In this document: positions 31,621 through 39,372 of the stretch, one piece after another
How positions within the stretch are numbered: position 1 is the first letter of the stretch
How the letters are laid out: the number at the start of each line of letters is the position of its first letter
DNA from: Micrococcales bacterium
Lineage (GTDB): Bacteria; Actinomycetota; Actinomycetes; Actinomycetales; Cellulomonadaceae
Direction of reading: 5' to 3'
Assembly: GCA_009777345.1 (NCBI GenBank)
Contig: WRMB01000013.1
Coordinates: 1 to 64,000, forward strand
Length of the DNA: 64,000 nucleotides
Notes under the pieces: generated by a model
Database searches by the model: none
Told to the model about the DNA's origin: nothing
The model's input: the letters and a program-made list of their open reading frames with translations, nothing else
Translations under genes and position numbers: made by a program

Positions 31621-33170
31621 TGCCGTACACCTATGACGATCTTGAGACCCTGGAAGGTCTGCTGAGACAGACAGCGATCGATGCCTGGATGTGCCAGGGC
31701 GGGCAGTCCATCATCTCGTTGCACCCGGCGAAGTGGCAGATAGCACAGAACGACAACTACTACGAGATCAACGGGCACATCACAAATGCGCGCGACCCAT
31801 ACGAGTACGTGTCCCGTCCCGGTCCTGACGGTTGGGGTTCTGGTCACCACTGGGTCGAAGACGAGCTGACCGGGAACTTCGCCTGGGACTTCAACCGGAG
31901 GAGAGAGGAGATCGACTCTCTGGTCAGGATGTGGCGCGACCTGCCGGATCCAGCCAAGATCGCGAAAGTCGCCGACAGGCTGGCCGACGCCTACGGCAGG
32001 TTGGTCATTGCCGACTCCACAGCCCAGACCGGAAAGGAAGAGATCGACCGGGCCAGCGGCGACAGTTCTCTGCGTCCGCCTCTGAACGTCGAGCTCTCCA
32101 GTATGGTCGACTTCCTGAAGGGCGAGGCAGACTACATCCACGGAGAGACTGCCTCGAACTTCAGGACCTTCTACATCGGTACCACCGGAGCGATGATCGA
32201 GAACTTTGCAATGGTCGCGCTCGAGCTGTATGCGCACCTGGTTCGGCAGCAGGCGATGTGGGAAGGAGTGAGGAAGGACGTCGCCAGCATACTGTCAGAG
32301 TGTATCGGGAGGTTCAGGGCGGTTGCCAAGGGTCGCTCCGACGACTGGACCCAGACGCTCAAGATTCTCAGCACCGTGAACAAAGGGTTTGGAACTGCGA
32401 AAGATCCGCGGGTGAAGGTGCTGTCGATAGCCGCTCAGTACGGCTTGGACGAGGCGGCGGACAACCAGGTGAAGAACGGGAACCTGGGGACATACGAGGC
32501 GGTCAGGGCCGCGCTGGGCAAGACCTTGGCCGCGCTCAACTCCGAGATCCGGCAGCAGGAGGACGGTATCCGCAGGTGGACGGTCTGGAGGCTCAGTACC
32601 ATCTGGACCGACCGGGGCAGCTACCGTCTGCGCGGAGGCACCAGAGACATGCCGGACAACAGCATCGCGAACAGCCGGGGTGCCGCGGCGCTGCACTTCG
32701 ACGAGATCGACGAGGCGCACGAGTTCCGGGTGGGATCCAGCCCTGACATCAGGTGGGACGTCGCCGTCGCGTCCGGTATCGCCTTCGGCATGGACAATAT
32801 CGCGACGCACCTGAGGGACACCGCGAAGATCTACGACGATCCTGACGTGGCCGAAGGTATCAGGTCTTATGTGACGAGGAAACCGGGTGTGGGCGTAGGT
32901 GGCGGTTACGGTCCCAGCCAGGCCGTTCAGGAGCTGGACGAGGCTCTGCACGACCTGCTGGACAACATGGCCGGGGACTGGGAAGCCGGTGCGAACAACC
33001 TCCGGGCGGCGACAGCGTATTTCCAGGCGCTCGAGGAAGGCAATACCGCCCAGCTTGCTGCGCTGCAGCAGGCGGTCGATGCGGCTGCCGACGACGTGAT
33101 GGACGGTACTGGTATCAAGGTTCACGACTACCGTAACGTCGAGTGGTGGGAGAGGATGGGTGGCAGATAA
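31617..33170 (+). CDS. 517-residue helical protein of unknown function
   Basis: No signal peptide and no membrane helix. The N-terminal 100 residues are aromatic-rich (HPAKWQIAQNDNYYEINGHI, GSGHHWVEDELTGNFAWDF). The remainder is mainly amphipathic helix, with Ala/Glu/Asp-rich stretches such as ALDEALHDLLDN-type segments and a C-terminal QAVDAAADDV, recalling WXG100/LXG-type helical effectors in texture only. ATGATG start overlaps the subtilase stop; its end overlaps the next gene. The close coupling to a mycosin-like pseudo-protease makes a partner protein likely. I recognise no family. Confidence 0.75.
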   Translation: MMPYTYDDLETLEGLLRQTAIDAWMCQGGQSIISLHPAKWQIAQNDNYYEINGHITNARDPYEYVSRPGPDGWGSGHHWVEDELTGNFAWDFNRRREEIDSLVRMWRDLPDPAKIAKVADRLADAYGRLVIADSTAQTGKEEIDRASGDSSLRPPLNVELSSMVDFLKGEADYIHGETASNFRTFYIGTTGAMIENFAMVALELYAHLVRQQAMWEGVRKDVASILSECIGRFRAVAKGRSDDWTQTLKILSTVNKGFGTAKDPRVKVLSIAAQYGLDEAADNQVKNGNLGTYEAVRAALGKTLAALNSEIRQQEDGIRRWTVWRLSTIWTDRGSYRLRGGTRDMPDNSIANSRGAAALHFDEIDEAHEFRVGSSPDIRWDVAVASGIAFGMDNIATHLRDTAKIYDDPDVAEGIRSYVTRKPGVGVGGGYGPSQAVQELDEALHDLLDNMAGDWEAGANNLRAATAYFQALEEGNTAQLAALQQAVDAAADDVMDGTGIKVHDYRNVEWWERMGGR

Positions 33171-33489
33171 CAGCAGGTTGTCCGCAGAACCGTTCCGCCC
33201 CCGGGCCGAGGCACTGGGTCGGTGGCCAGCCTCGGCTGACGGCAGGCTTCCGTCCGGTAGCAGCGACGACCCGCACGAGCGGCGGATTCGCAGGTGGAGG
33301 AATGGTTGGCTGTTCCACCTGCGCAACGGGACGTTGTCGGCGGAGCAGGAGCGGTACCTCAACGAGATGGCCTCTGGGTGGCGTCCCAGGCGCACAGGCC
33401 GACGGGTCGCTAACCAGGCGACCCGGCCCACACGACAGCAGAGAGCGGCCCGGACGAGACAGCCTGGGAACAGGACAGGAAAGGGGTAA
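33160..33489 (+). CDS. Small protein with a helicase-associated-type domain
   Basis: 109 residues. RRIRRWRNGWLFHLRNGTLS followed by AEQERYLNEMASGWRP fits the helicase-associated (HA) repeat: two conserved Trp, a G-x-L-S/T turn and a final Gly-Trp-Arg. The flanks are basic and disordered, and the tail is Arg-rich, so it may bind nucleic acid. GTG 33160 follows GAGAGGA and overlaps the preceding gene. Why such a domain lies in a pilus operon is unclear. Confidence 0.65.
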   Translation: MADNSRLSAEPFRPRAEALGRWPASADGRLPSGSSDDPHERRIRRWRNGWLFHLRNGTLSAEQERYLNEMASGWRPRRTGRRVANQATRPTRQQRAARTRQPGNRTGKG

Positions 33490-33493
33490 GTCG

Positions 33494-36400
33494 ATGAGGT
33501 TCGTCAGAGCGGTCGCGGCGGGGCTGGTCCTGGTGGGGTTGGTGGTCGGCCTGCCGGTGGTGCTGTATGTCTTGGGTGGGTCGCCGGTGCCGGACCAGCT
33601 GCCTGCGTGGGAGGAGGTCCGCGGTGTCTTGTCGCGGCCGGACACGACCGGGCAGGTGCTCATGGTCGTGCTCAAGATCGCGGGATGGGCTGCCTGGGCG
33701 ACGTTCGCGGTATCGGCTGTTACCGAGCTGGTGTCGCAGATCGGTCGTCGCCCGGCTCCCTGCCTGCGGGGTCTGGGTGTTCAGCAGCGTGTCGCCGCAG
33801 GGCTGGTGGCTGCTCTCCTGGGGCTGGCAACCGCCCAGGCTGCTCTGGCGATCCCCACTCATGCGGTGCCGCCGACACCGGCTGCTGTGACGCTCAGTGT
33901 GACCGAGGTGGCCGGTGCGGTCCTGCCCTCGTCGGCTGTCGTCGCGCCGGAGGTGGCTCAGGTCGCCCACCAGGCCGTCGCACCGGACCGCACGGACGGG
34001 ACCGTGGTGTACACGGTGGTGGACGGGGACAGCCTGTGGAAGATCGCCCAGTCCCGGTTGGGAGACCCGCACCGGTGGACCGAGGTGTACGAGCTGAACG
34101 TCGGGGTGGTCCAGGCCGACGGGTACGCCCTGGACGACGCCGGGTGGGTCGAGCCCGGTTGGCAGCTGGTCCTGCCTGCCGACGCGCAGGCCCCGCCGGT
34201 CGTCGTGGAGCACGCCTACACGGTGCAGCCCGGTGACACGCTGTCGCAGATCGCCAAGGACGAGCTGGGCGAGGCGAACCGGTACCCGGAGATCTTCGCT
34301 GCCTCGACCGGGACGGTGCAGCCCGACGGGCGGCACCTGGTCGACCCGGACCTGATCTACCCCGGGTGGCAGGTGACCGTCCCCGGGACGGCCGCGCCCG
34401 ACGTCCCGGACTCTGGTGCCGGGACGGTGCCGCAGGTGCCGGGCAGGGACTTGCCGACCGATGAGGTCCCGGTGGTGCCGCCGCAGACCGTCGACCAGGT
34501 GCCGGACCGGTCCGAGGCGGCTGGTCAGGACGTGGTCGGTCAGGACGTGGTCGGTCAGGACGTGGTCGGTCAGGACGTGGTCGGTCAGGACGTGGTCGGT
34601 CAGGACGTGGTCGGTCAGGACGTGGTCGGTGGGGACGTCCGGGCGGCTGACGGGTCTCCGGAGCGGGCTGGTGCGGGTGGGGCGCGGGCTGTGTCTGACA
34701 GCGGTGCGCGGCCTGGTGGTGCGCAGCAGTCTGGTGTGCCGGAGTGGGCGCCGTGGGTGCTGGTGGGTCTGACTGGTGGTGGTGCGGTGCTGGCGGGGTC
34801 GTTGTGGTTGGTGCTGCAGGCCAGGCGGCGGGCGCGGTGGCGGCACCGTCGTCCGGGGCGGGCTCTGGAGGTGCCGGGGCCGTTGCTGGCTCCGGTGGCC
34901 AGGACTGTGGTGGCGGTCGGTCCGGGTCCGGCCGAGACGGTCGGGTTCTTGGACGCGGTGCTGCGGCGTATGGGGGCGGTGGTCGCGGCCGGTGGTGGTG
35001 CGATGCCTGACCTGGTGGCGGTCGAGCTGACCGGGGAGCACGTGGTGCTGCACCTGGGTGGTCCGTGGGACCTGGGCGACCCGTGGGAGGACTGCGGGGA
35101 GTCGCGTCGGTGGCGGGTGCCGGTGGGGCTGGACCTGGGTCTGGTCGGTCCGGCCGGGGACCATCCGGCGCCGTACCCGTTGCTGGTCACGGTGGGTACC
35201 AGCGACGCGGGGTCGTTGTGGTTGTTCAACCTGGAGGACCTGGCGGTGACGCTGACCGGGGACTGCGAGCGGGCCAGGGACTTCGGCCGGTACCTGGTGG
35301 CCGAGGTCGGCTGCTCGCCGTGGGCGGCCTGGACCAGGGTCGACTGCGTGGGGCTGGGGGCCGAGCTGGTCGGGCTGAACCCGGACCGGATCTGCTACCA
35401 CCACCCGGGGGCGGGCGGGGACCCGGTGGGCGAGGCCCTGGCCGAGGCCCTGGCCACGGTGGACCGGGCCGACGCGGCCGGGACGGACGTGGTCACGGCC
35501 CGGTCGGTGGGGGTCGGTACGTGGTCGTGGTCGCCGCGGGTGGTGCTGGTGGACGCGTCCAGCGACGACCCGGCGCTGGACCCGCTGCTGGAGGTCCTGG
35601 CCGCCCGGGCGGGGCGGACCGCTACGTCGGTGGTGGTGGCCGGGTCCCGGCCGGGCGGTGCCGGGGGCGGGGTGCGGATCGAGGTCGGCGCCGACGGTCG
35701 GGTCTACCTGCCGGAGGTGGGTCTGGACCTGGTCGCGGTCGGGCTGGACATCACCGAGGCCGCCGGGTGCGCCGGCCTGGTGGCGCACGCCGAGACCGCT
35801 GTGGACCCGGTACCGGTACCGGGCCTGGACGGCACCGTGGACACCGGGTGGCGGTCCTGGTCCGACGCGGCCGGGGCGCTGCGCCCCGAGCACACCGCGC
35901 CCCGCACGCCCGACGCCTGGCCCGACCCGCCGGGCCCGTCCAGCGTGCTGCCCGCCCCGGACGCCACCTACCTCGACGTTGCCGCGACCACCGCCGAGGA
36001 CCTGGCGGTCCTGGCCCCCCGGGTACCGGCCGAGGTACGCCAGGAGGTCCTGGCCGCCGACCCCAGGCTCGACGAGGACCTCGCCGCCTGGTACGACCCG
36101 GCCGCGCCGTACCCGAAGGTCCAGGTGCTGGGCCCGGTCCAGGTCGTGGCCTGCGGCACCCCGCCGACCCGGCGCGAGCCGTTCTTCACCGAGCTGGTGA
36201 CCTACCTGGCGCTGCACCCGGACGGGGTGAACGGCGCCCAGGTCGCCGAGGCGCTGGACACCAGCCGGGCCAAGGCCCGCGAGTACCTGCAGACCGTGCA
36301 ACGGTGGCTGGGCACCGACCCGGTCACCGGCCAGCCGTACCTGCCCGACGCCCAGCCGCAGCCCGGCAGGCCCGACCCGACCTACCAGGTCGGGCAGGCC

Positions 36401-36898
36401 CTGGTCGACCTGGACCTGCTGCGTCGGCTGCGGGTCCGTGCCCAGGCCCGCGGTGCCGAGGGTACCGACGACCTGCTGGCCGCCCTGCGCCTGGTCGTCG
36501 GGCGGCCCTTCGACGACCCGGCCGCCTGGCGTCCCGGCGGCTGGGCCTGGCTGGTCGAGGACCGTATCGACGAGGCGGCGCTGATCGCCATCATCGACAC
36601 CGCCCACACCGTCATCACCGGTGCCCTGGCCACCACTGACGCCGCCCTGGTCACCACAGCGCTCCAGACCGCCCGGTGGGCCGCCCAGGCCGCGCAGGCC
36701 GCCGACCCCGACGCCGAGATCATCCACCTCGACCTGGCCGCTATCGCCTCCGCCGAAGGCCGCCACGCCGAAGCCGCCCGCATCGTCGCCCACGACATCG
36801 GCAACCGCACCGACGACGAGCACCCCCCACCCGAGCTGCCCGACCGCACCCAGCAGATCATCGCCGCCCACCCCGACTGGCGCACCCGGGCCTCGTGA
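33494..36898 (+). CDS. Membrane protein with two LysM domains and a BTAD-type C-terminus
   Basis: 1134 residues. Three N-terminal helices (about 10-27, 54-78 and 98-118) come first. LysM 1 follows (VVYTVVDGDSLWKIAQSRLG) and then LysM 2 (HAYTVQPGDTLSQIAKDELG). A GQDVV tandem repeat at residues 344-378 and a membrane helix near 417-438 come next. The large cytoplasmic region ends in a winged-helix/bacterial-transcriptional-activator-like domain (VQVLGPVQVVACG, FTELVTYLALHPDGV, ALRLVVGRPFDD). Such LysM-BTAD membrane proteins accompany Tad loci in actinobacteria. It could sense cell wall and signal inward. ATG 33494 follows AGGAAAGGGG. Confidence 0.88.
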   Translation: MRFVRAVAAGLVLVGLVVGLPVVLYVLGGSPVPDQLPAWEEVRGVLSRPDTTGQVLMVVLKIAGWAAWATFAVSAVTELVSQIGRRPAPCLRGLGVQQRVAAGLVAALLGLATAQAALAIPTHAVPPTPAAVTLSVTEVAGAVLPSSAVVAPEVAQVAHQAVAPDRTDGTVVYTVVDGDSLWKIAQSRLGDPHRWTEVYELNVGVVQADGYALDDAGWVEPGWQLVLPADAQAPPVVVEHAYTVQPGDTLSQIAKDELGEANRYPEIFAASTGTVQPDGRHLVDPDLIYPGWQVTVPGTAAPDVPDSGAGTVPQVPGRDLPTDEVPVVPPQTVDQVPDRSEAAGQDVVGQDVVGQDVVGQDVVGQDVVGQDVVGQDVVGGDVRAADGSPERAGAGGARAVSDSGARPGGAQQSGVPEWAPWVLVGLTGGGAVLAGSLWLVLQARRRARWRHRRPGRALEVPGPLLAPVARTVVAVGPGPAETVGFLDAVLRRMGAVVAAGGGAMPDLVAVELTGEHVVLHLGGPWDLGDPWEDCGESRRWRVPVGLDLGLVGPAGDHPAPYPLLVTVGTSDAGSLWLFNLEDLAVTLTGDCERARDFGRYLVAEVGCSPWAAWTRVDCVGLGAELVGLNPDRICYHHPGAGGDPVGEALAEALATVDRADAAGTDVVTARSVGVGTWSWSPRVVLVDASSDDPALDPLLEVLAARAGRTATSVVVAGSRPGGAGGGVRIEVGADGRVYLPEVGLDLVAVGLDITEAAGCAGLVAHAETAVDPVPVPGLDGTVDTGWRSWSDAAGALRPEHTAPRTPDAWPDPPGPSSVLPAPDATYLDVAATTAEDLAVLAPRVPAEVRQEVLAADPRLDEDLAAWYDPAAPYPKVQVLGPVQVVACGTPPTRREPFFTELVTYLALHPDGVNGAQVAEALDTSRAKAREYLQTVQRWLGTDPVTGQPYLPDAQPQPGRPDPTYQVGQALVDLDLLRRLRVRAQARGAEGTDDLLAALRLVVGRPFDDPAAWRPGGWAWLVEDRIDEAALIAIIDTAHTVITGALATTDAALVTTALQTARWAAQAAQAADPDAEIIHLDLAAIASAEGRHAEAARIVAHDIGNRTDDEHPPPELPDRTQQIIAAHPDWRTRAS
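34523..34627 (+). repeat. Seven perfect 15-bp tandem repeats (GQDVV coding)
   Basis: GGTCAGGACGTGGTC is repeated seven times without error, encoding (GQDVV)x7 in the extracytoplasmic linker between the LysM domains and the membrane helix. Because the unit is a multiple of three, copy-number changes would alter linker length without breaking the frame. Confidence 0.95.
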
Positions 36899-36939
36899 AC
36901 CGCCTGGCGGCCTCGGACCAGGTGACCTGGACCGGACGG

Positions 36940-39372
36940 TCAGGTCGCCCGGGCCCAGCGGGCCAGGGTCCCGGCCGGTACGACGCGGTGGCGGGCCAGC
37001 GCGGCCGTGGTCAGGGCCAGCCCGCCCAGCGTCCAGGCGAGCAGCAGCAGGACCGGACCGGCCAGCGCGCCACCGCCCCTGGCGTCCTGCAGGGCCGTCA
37101 GCGCCGGGCCCAGCGGGGAACCGGCGTACAGGTCGACCACGGCCTGCGGGACGGTCGAGACCACCGCGGCGGCCAGCCCGACCGTCGCGACCAGCGCCGC
37201 CACGAACCGGCCGGTCCCGCGGAAGGCCGCGGCGAGCCCCTGGTTGACCGCGGCGAACGCGACCCCGACCCCCGCCGCCACGGCGGCGACCTTGAACCAG
37301 GCCGTTGGCCCCAGGCCCAGCGGCGGACCGAGGACGGCGGTCAGCCCGACACCCTGGACCGCGCCGACCAGTGCCGCCGGGGCGAACGACCGCAGCGCCA
37401 GCTGCCACGACGGCCGCGTCGCCCCCAGCGCCCGGGACGTCATCGGGCTGAGCACCAGATACGCGGCCAGGCCCCCCAGCCACAGCGCCAGCACCATGAA
37501 CCAGGGCACCACCGACGGGCCGAACAGGTCGGCGTCGGTGCCGCTGGTCACCACCGGGTCGGCGATCACCGCGGCCAGCTGCCCGGCCTGGTCGGCGGTG
37601 TACGACGGGACGTCGCCGGTGGCGGTGCGCAGCCCGGTGGCCAGGCCTTGGGCGCCCGGGGCCAGCCGGGACGTCCCGTCGGCCAGCTGTGAGGCACCCC
37701 CGGCCAGACCGTCCACCCCGTCGGCCAGCTGGTTGGTGGCGTTGAACAGCTGGTGGATGCCCCGGGTCGCGCCGTCCACCCCGTCGGCCAGCCGGGCCGC
37801 ACCCCCGGCCACGCTCGACGCGCCGTCCGCCAGCGTGGTGGCGCTGGTGGCCGACTGCTGCAGGTACCTGGCGAGCGTCGACAGCCCGGTGGCGGACTGG
37901 GTGACCCCGTCGAGCAGGGCGTGCCCGCCCGCCGCCAGCTGGGCGGTGGAGGTGGTCAGCGGCGGGACGACAGTGCCGTCGGGCCTGGTGCCTCCAGTGT
38001 TGACCGTCGCGTCCAGGGCCGCCGCGCCGGTCGCCACCTGGCTGGCGGCGGCGTCCAGCGCGGCCAGGTTGGTTGACAGGGTGCTCGCCCCGGCGCTCAG
38101 GGTGGCAAGCGTGCCGGACAGGCTGGTGGGTTGCGGGCTGGTCACGAGGGCGGCCAGCTGCTGGCACGGGCCGCTGGGCGACAGGTCGGACGGGTCGGCC
38201 TGGCAGGCCTGGGCCAGGCCCTGCGCCGTGGCGAGGAAGGTGTCGAAGCCTCCGCTCGCGGCGTTCAGCCCGCTGGTGAGGTCAGCGGCCCCCGTGGCGC
38301 TGGTGTGCACGGCACCGGCCACTCCCGAGGCCCCGGTGGCCAGCGTCGACGCGCCCGCCGACAGGCTGGCCGGGTCGCCGGGCGACGTCCCGTTCACCCC
38401 GGTGGCGAGCTGGTCCAGGCCCGCGGCCAGCTGGGCCGCGGCGGGCACCCCCTGCTGGGCGGTACCGGCCGCGGTCGAGGTCTGGGCGTCGAGCTGCTGC
38501 AGGGCGGCGGCCAGCGACGACGTACCGCCCGACAGGCCGCTGACCCCGTCGGCCAGGGTGCTGGTCCCGGCCGACAGCCCCCCGACCCCGGTGACCAGCG
38601 ACCCGGTGCTGACGGTGAGCTGGTCGGCCCCCGCGGCCAGCTGGTCGGCCCCGGAGGCCAGCGCGGCGGCACCGTCGACCAGGGCGTCGGTCCCGGCCGC
38701 GATCTGCTCGGCACCGGTGGCGGCCGTGCCCAGCTCGGTGCCGATGGTGGTCAGACCGGTGAGCGCCCCGTCGACATAGGCCCGGGTGAGCGTGACCCCG
38801 AGCACCCGGCTGGCGGTCTGGGTGACCGTCCCGGCGACGACCGCGTCCAACGGCCGGGCCCGGTCCGAGGTCCGCAGCCTGATCTGGGCCTGCTCGGCGT
38901 TGGTGGCCCCCGGGTCGGCCCAGGACGTCGCCGCGGCGGAAAAGTTCTCGGGAATCACCACTACCGCGACGTACCGGCCGGAGGCCAACCCGGCATCGGC
39001 ATCGGCGGCGTTAGTGATCTCCCAGGTCAGGTTGGTCGTCGAGGTGTGCCCGGAGACACTGGGCGGGGTGGCGCCGGTCGCCGCGGCGTCCGGCAGCCGG
39101 GTGCTCGAGGCCGGGCCCGACGCGGTGACCAGGCCCGCGACCAGCTCCCGGCCCAGCGGTCCGGGCAGCCAGTCGGCCCCGGCGTCCTGGTTGACCACGG
39201 CCGCGGTCATCCGGTCCAGCCGTTCGGCGGGCTGCCACAGCGCCCAGGTGAGCAGACCGCCGACGGTCAGCGGCACCAGCACCAGCCCGAGCACGGTGAA
39301 CCAGGTGCCCCGGCCGCCGCCGCGTGGACGCTCGGGCCGGAACAGGGCCGACCAAAAAGTCTGGGTGGTCAT
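36940..39372 (-). CDS. YhgE/Pip-family membrane protein, exporter component
   Basis: 810 residues: an N-terminal helix (about 29-47), an extracytoplasmic region of about 500 residues dominated by repeating Ala/Gly/Leu units (LAxGAxxLAxG type) that form long helical hairpins, and five or six C-terminal helices. This is the YhgE/Pip (ABC-2-like) plan, as in phage-infection protein and ESX-1 YueB-like proteins. Its ATG overlaps the stop of the MMPL gene (ATGA), so the two transport proteins are made together. Confidence 0.87.
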   Translation of the reverse strand: MTTQTFWSALFRPERPRGGGRGTWFTVLGLVLVPLTVGGLLTWALWQPAERLDRMTAAVVNQDAGADWLPGPLGRELVAGLVTASGPASSTRLPDAAATGATPPSVSGHTSTTNLTWEITNAADADAGLASGRYVAVVVIPENFSAAATSWADPGATNAEQAQIRLRTSDRARPLDAVVAGTVTQTASRVLGVTLTRAYVDGALTGLTTIGTELGTAATGAEQIAAGTDALVDGAAALASGADQLAAGADQLTVSTGSLVTGVGGLSAGTSTLADGVSGLSGGTSSLAAALQQLDAQTSTAAGTAQQGVPAAAQLAAGLDQLATGVNGTSPGDPASLSAGASTLATGASGVAGAVHTSATGAADLTSGLNAASGGFDTFLATAQGLAQACQADPSDLSPSGPCQQLAALVTSPQPTSLSGTLATLSAGASTLSTNLAALDAAASQVATGAAALDATVNTGGTRPDGTVVPPLTTSTAQLAAGGHALLDGVTQSATGLSTLARYLQQSATSATTLADGASSVAGGAARLADGVDGATRGIHQLFNATNQLADGVDGLAGGASQLADGTSRLAPGAQGLATGLRTATGDVPSYTADQAGQLAAVIADPVVTSGTDADLFGPSVVPWFMVLALWLGGLAAYLVLSPMTSRALGATRPSWQLALRSFAPAALVGAVQGVGLTAVLGPPLGLGPTAWFKVAAVAAGVGVAFAAVNQGLAAAFRGTGRFVAALVATVGLAAAVVSTVPQAVVDLYAGSPLGPALTALQDARGGGALAGPVLLLLAWTLGGLALTTAALARHRVVPAGTLARWARAT

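Noticed and set aside
30361..33170. Type VII secretion (ESX) locus
   Set aside because: The mycosin-like protein is suggestive, but no EccB, EccC, EccD, EccE or WXG100 pair is present and the catalytic residues are lost; the surrounding genes are Tad components.
34523..34627. CRISPR-like array
   Set aside because: The 15-bp units are contiguous without spacers and encode an in-frame peptide repeat.
33410..38167. Very long minus-strand open frame (about 1585 codons) opposite the LysM/BTAD and YhgE genes
   Set aside because: It is the antisense shadow of high-GC genes; the translation is low-complexity and lacks any family motif, whereas the plus-strand frame has LysM and BTAD motifs.
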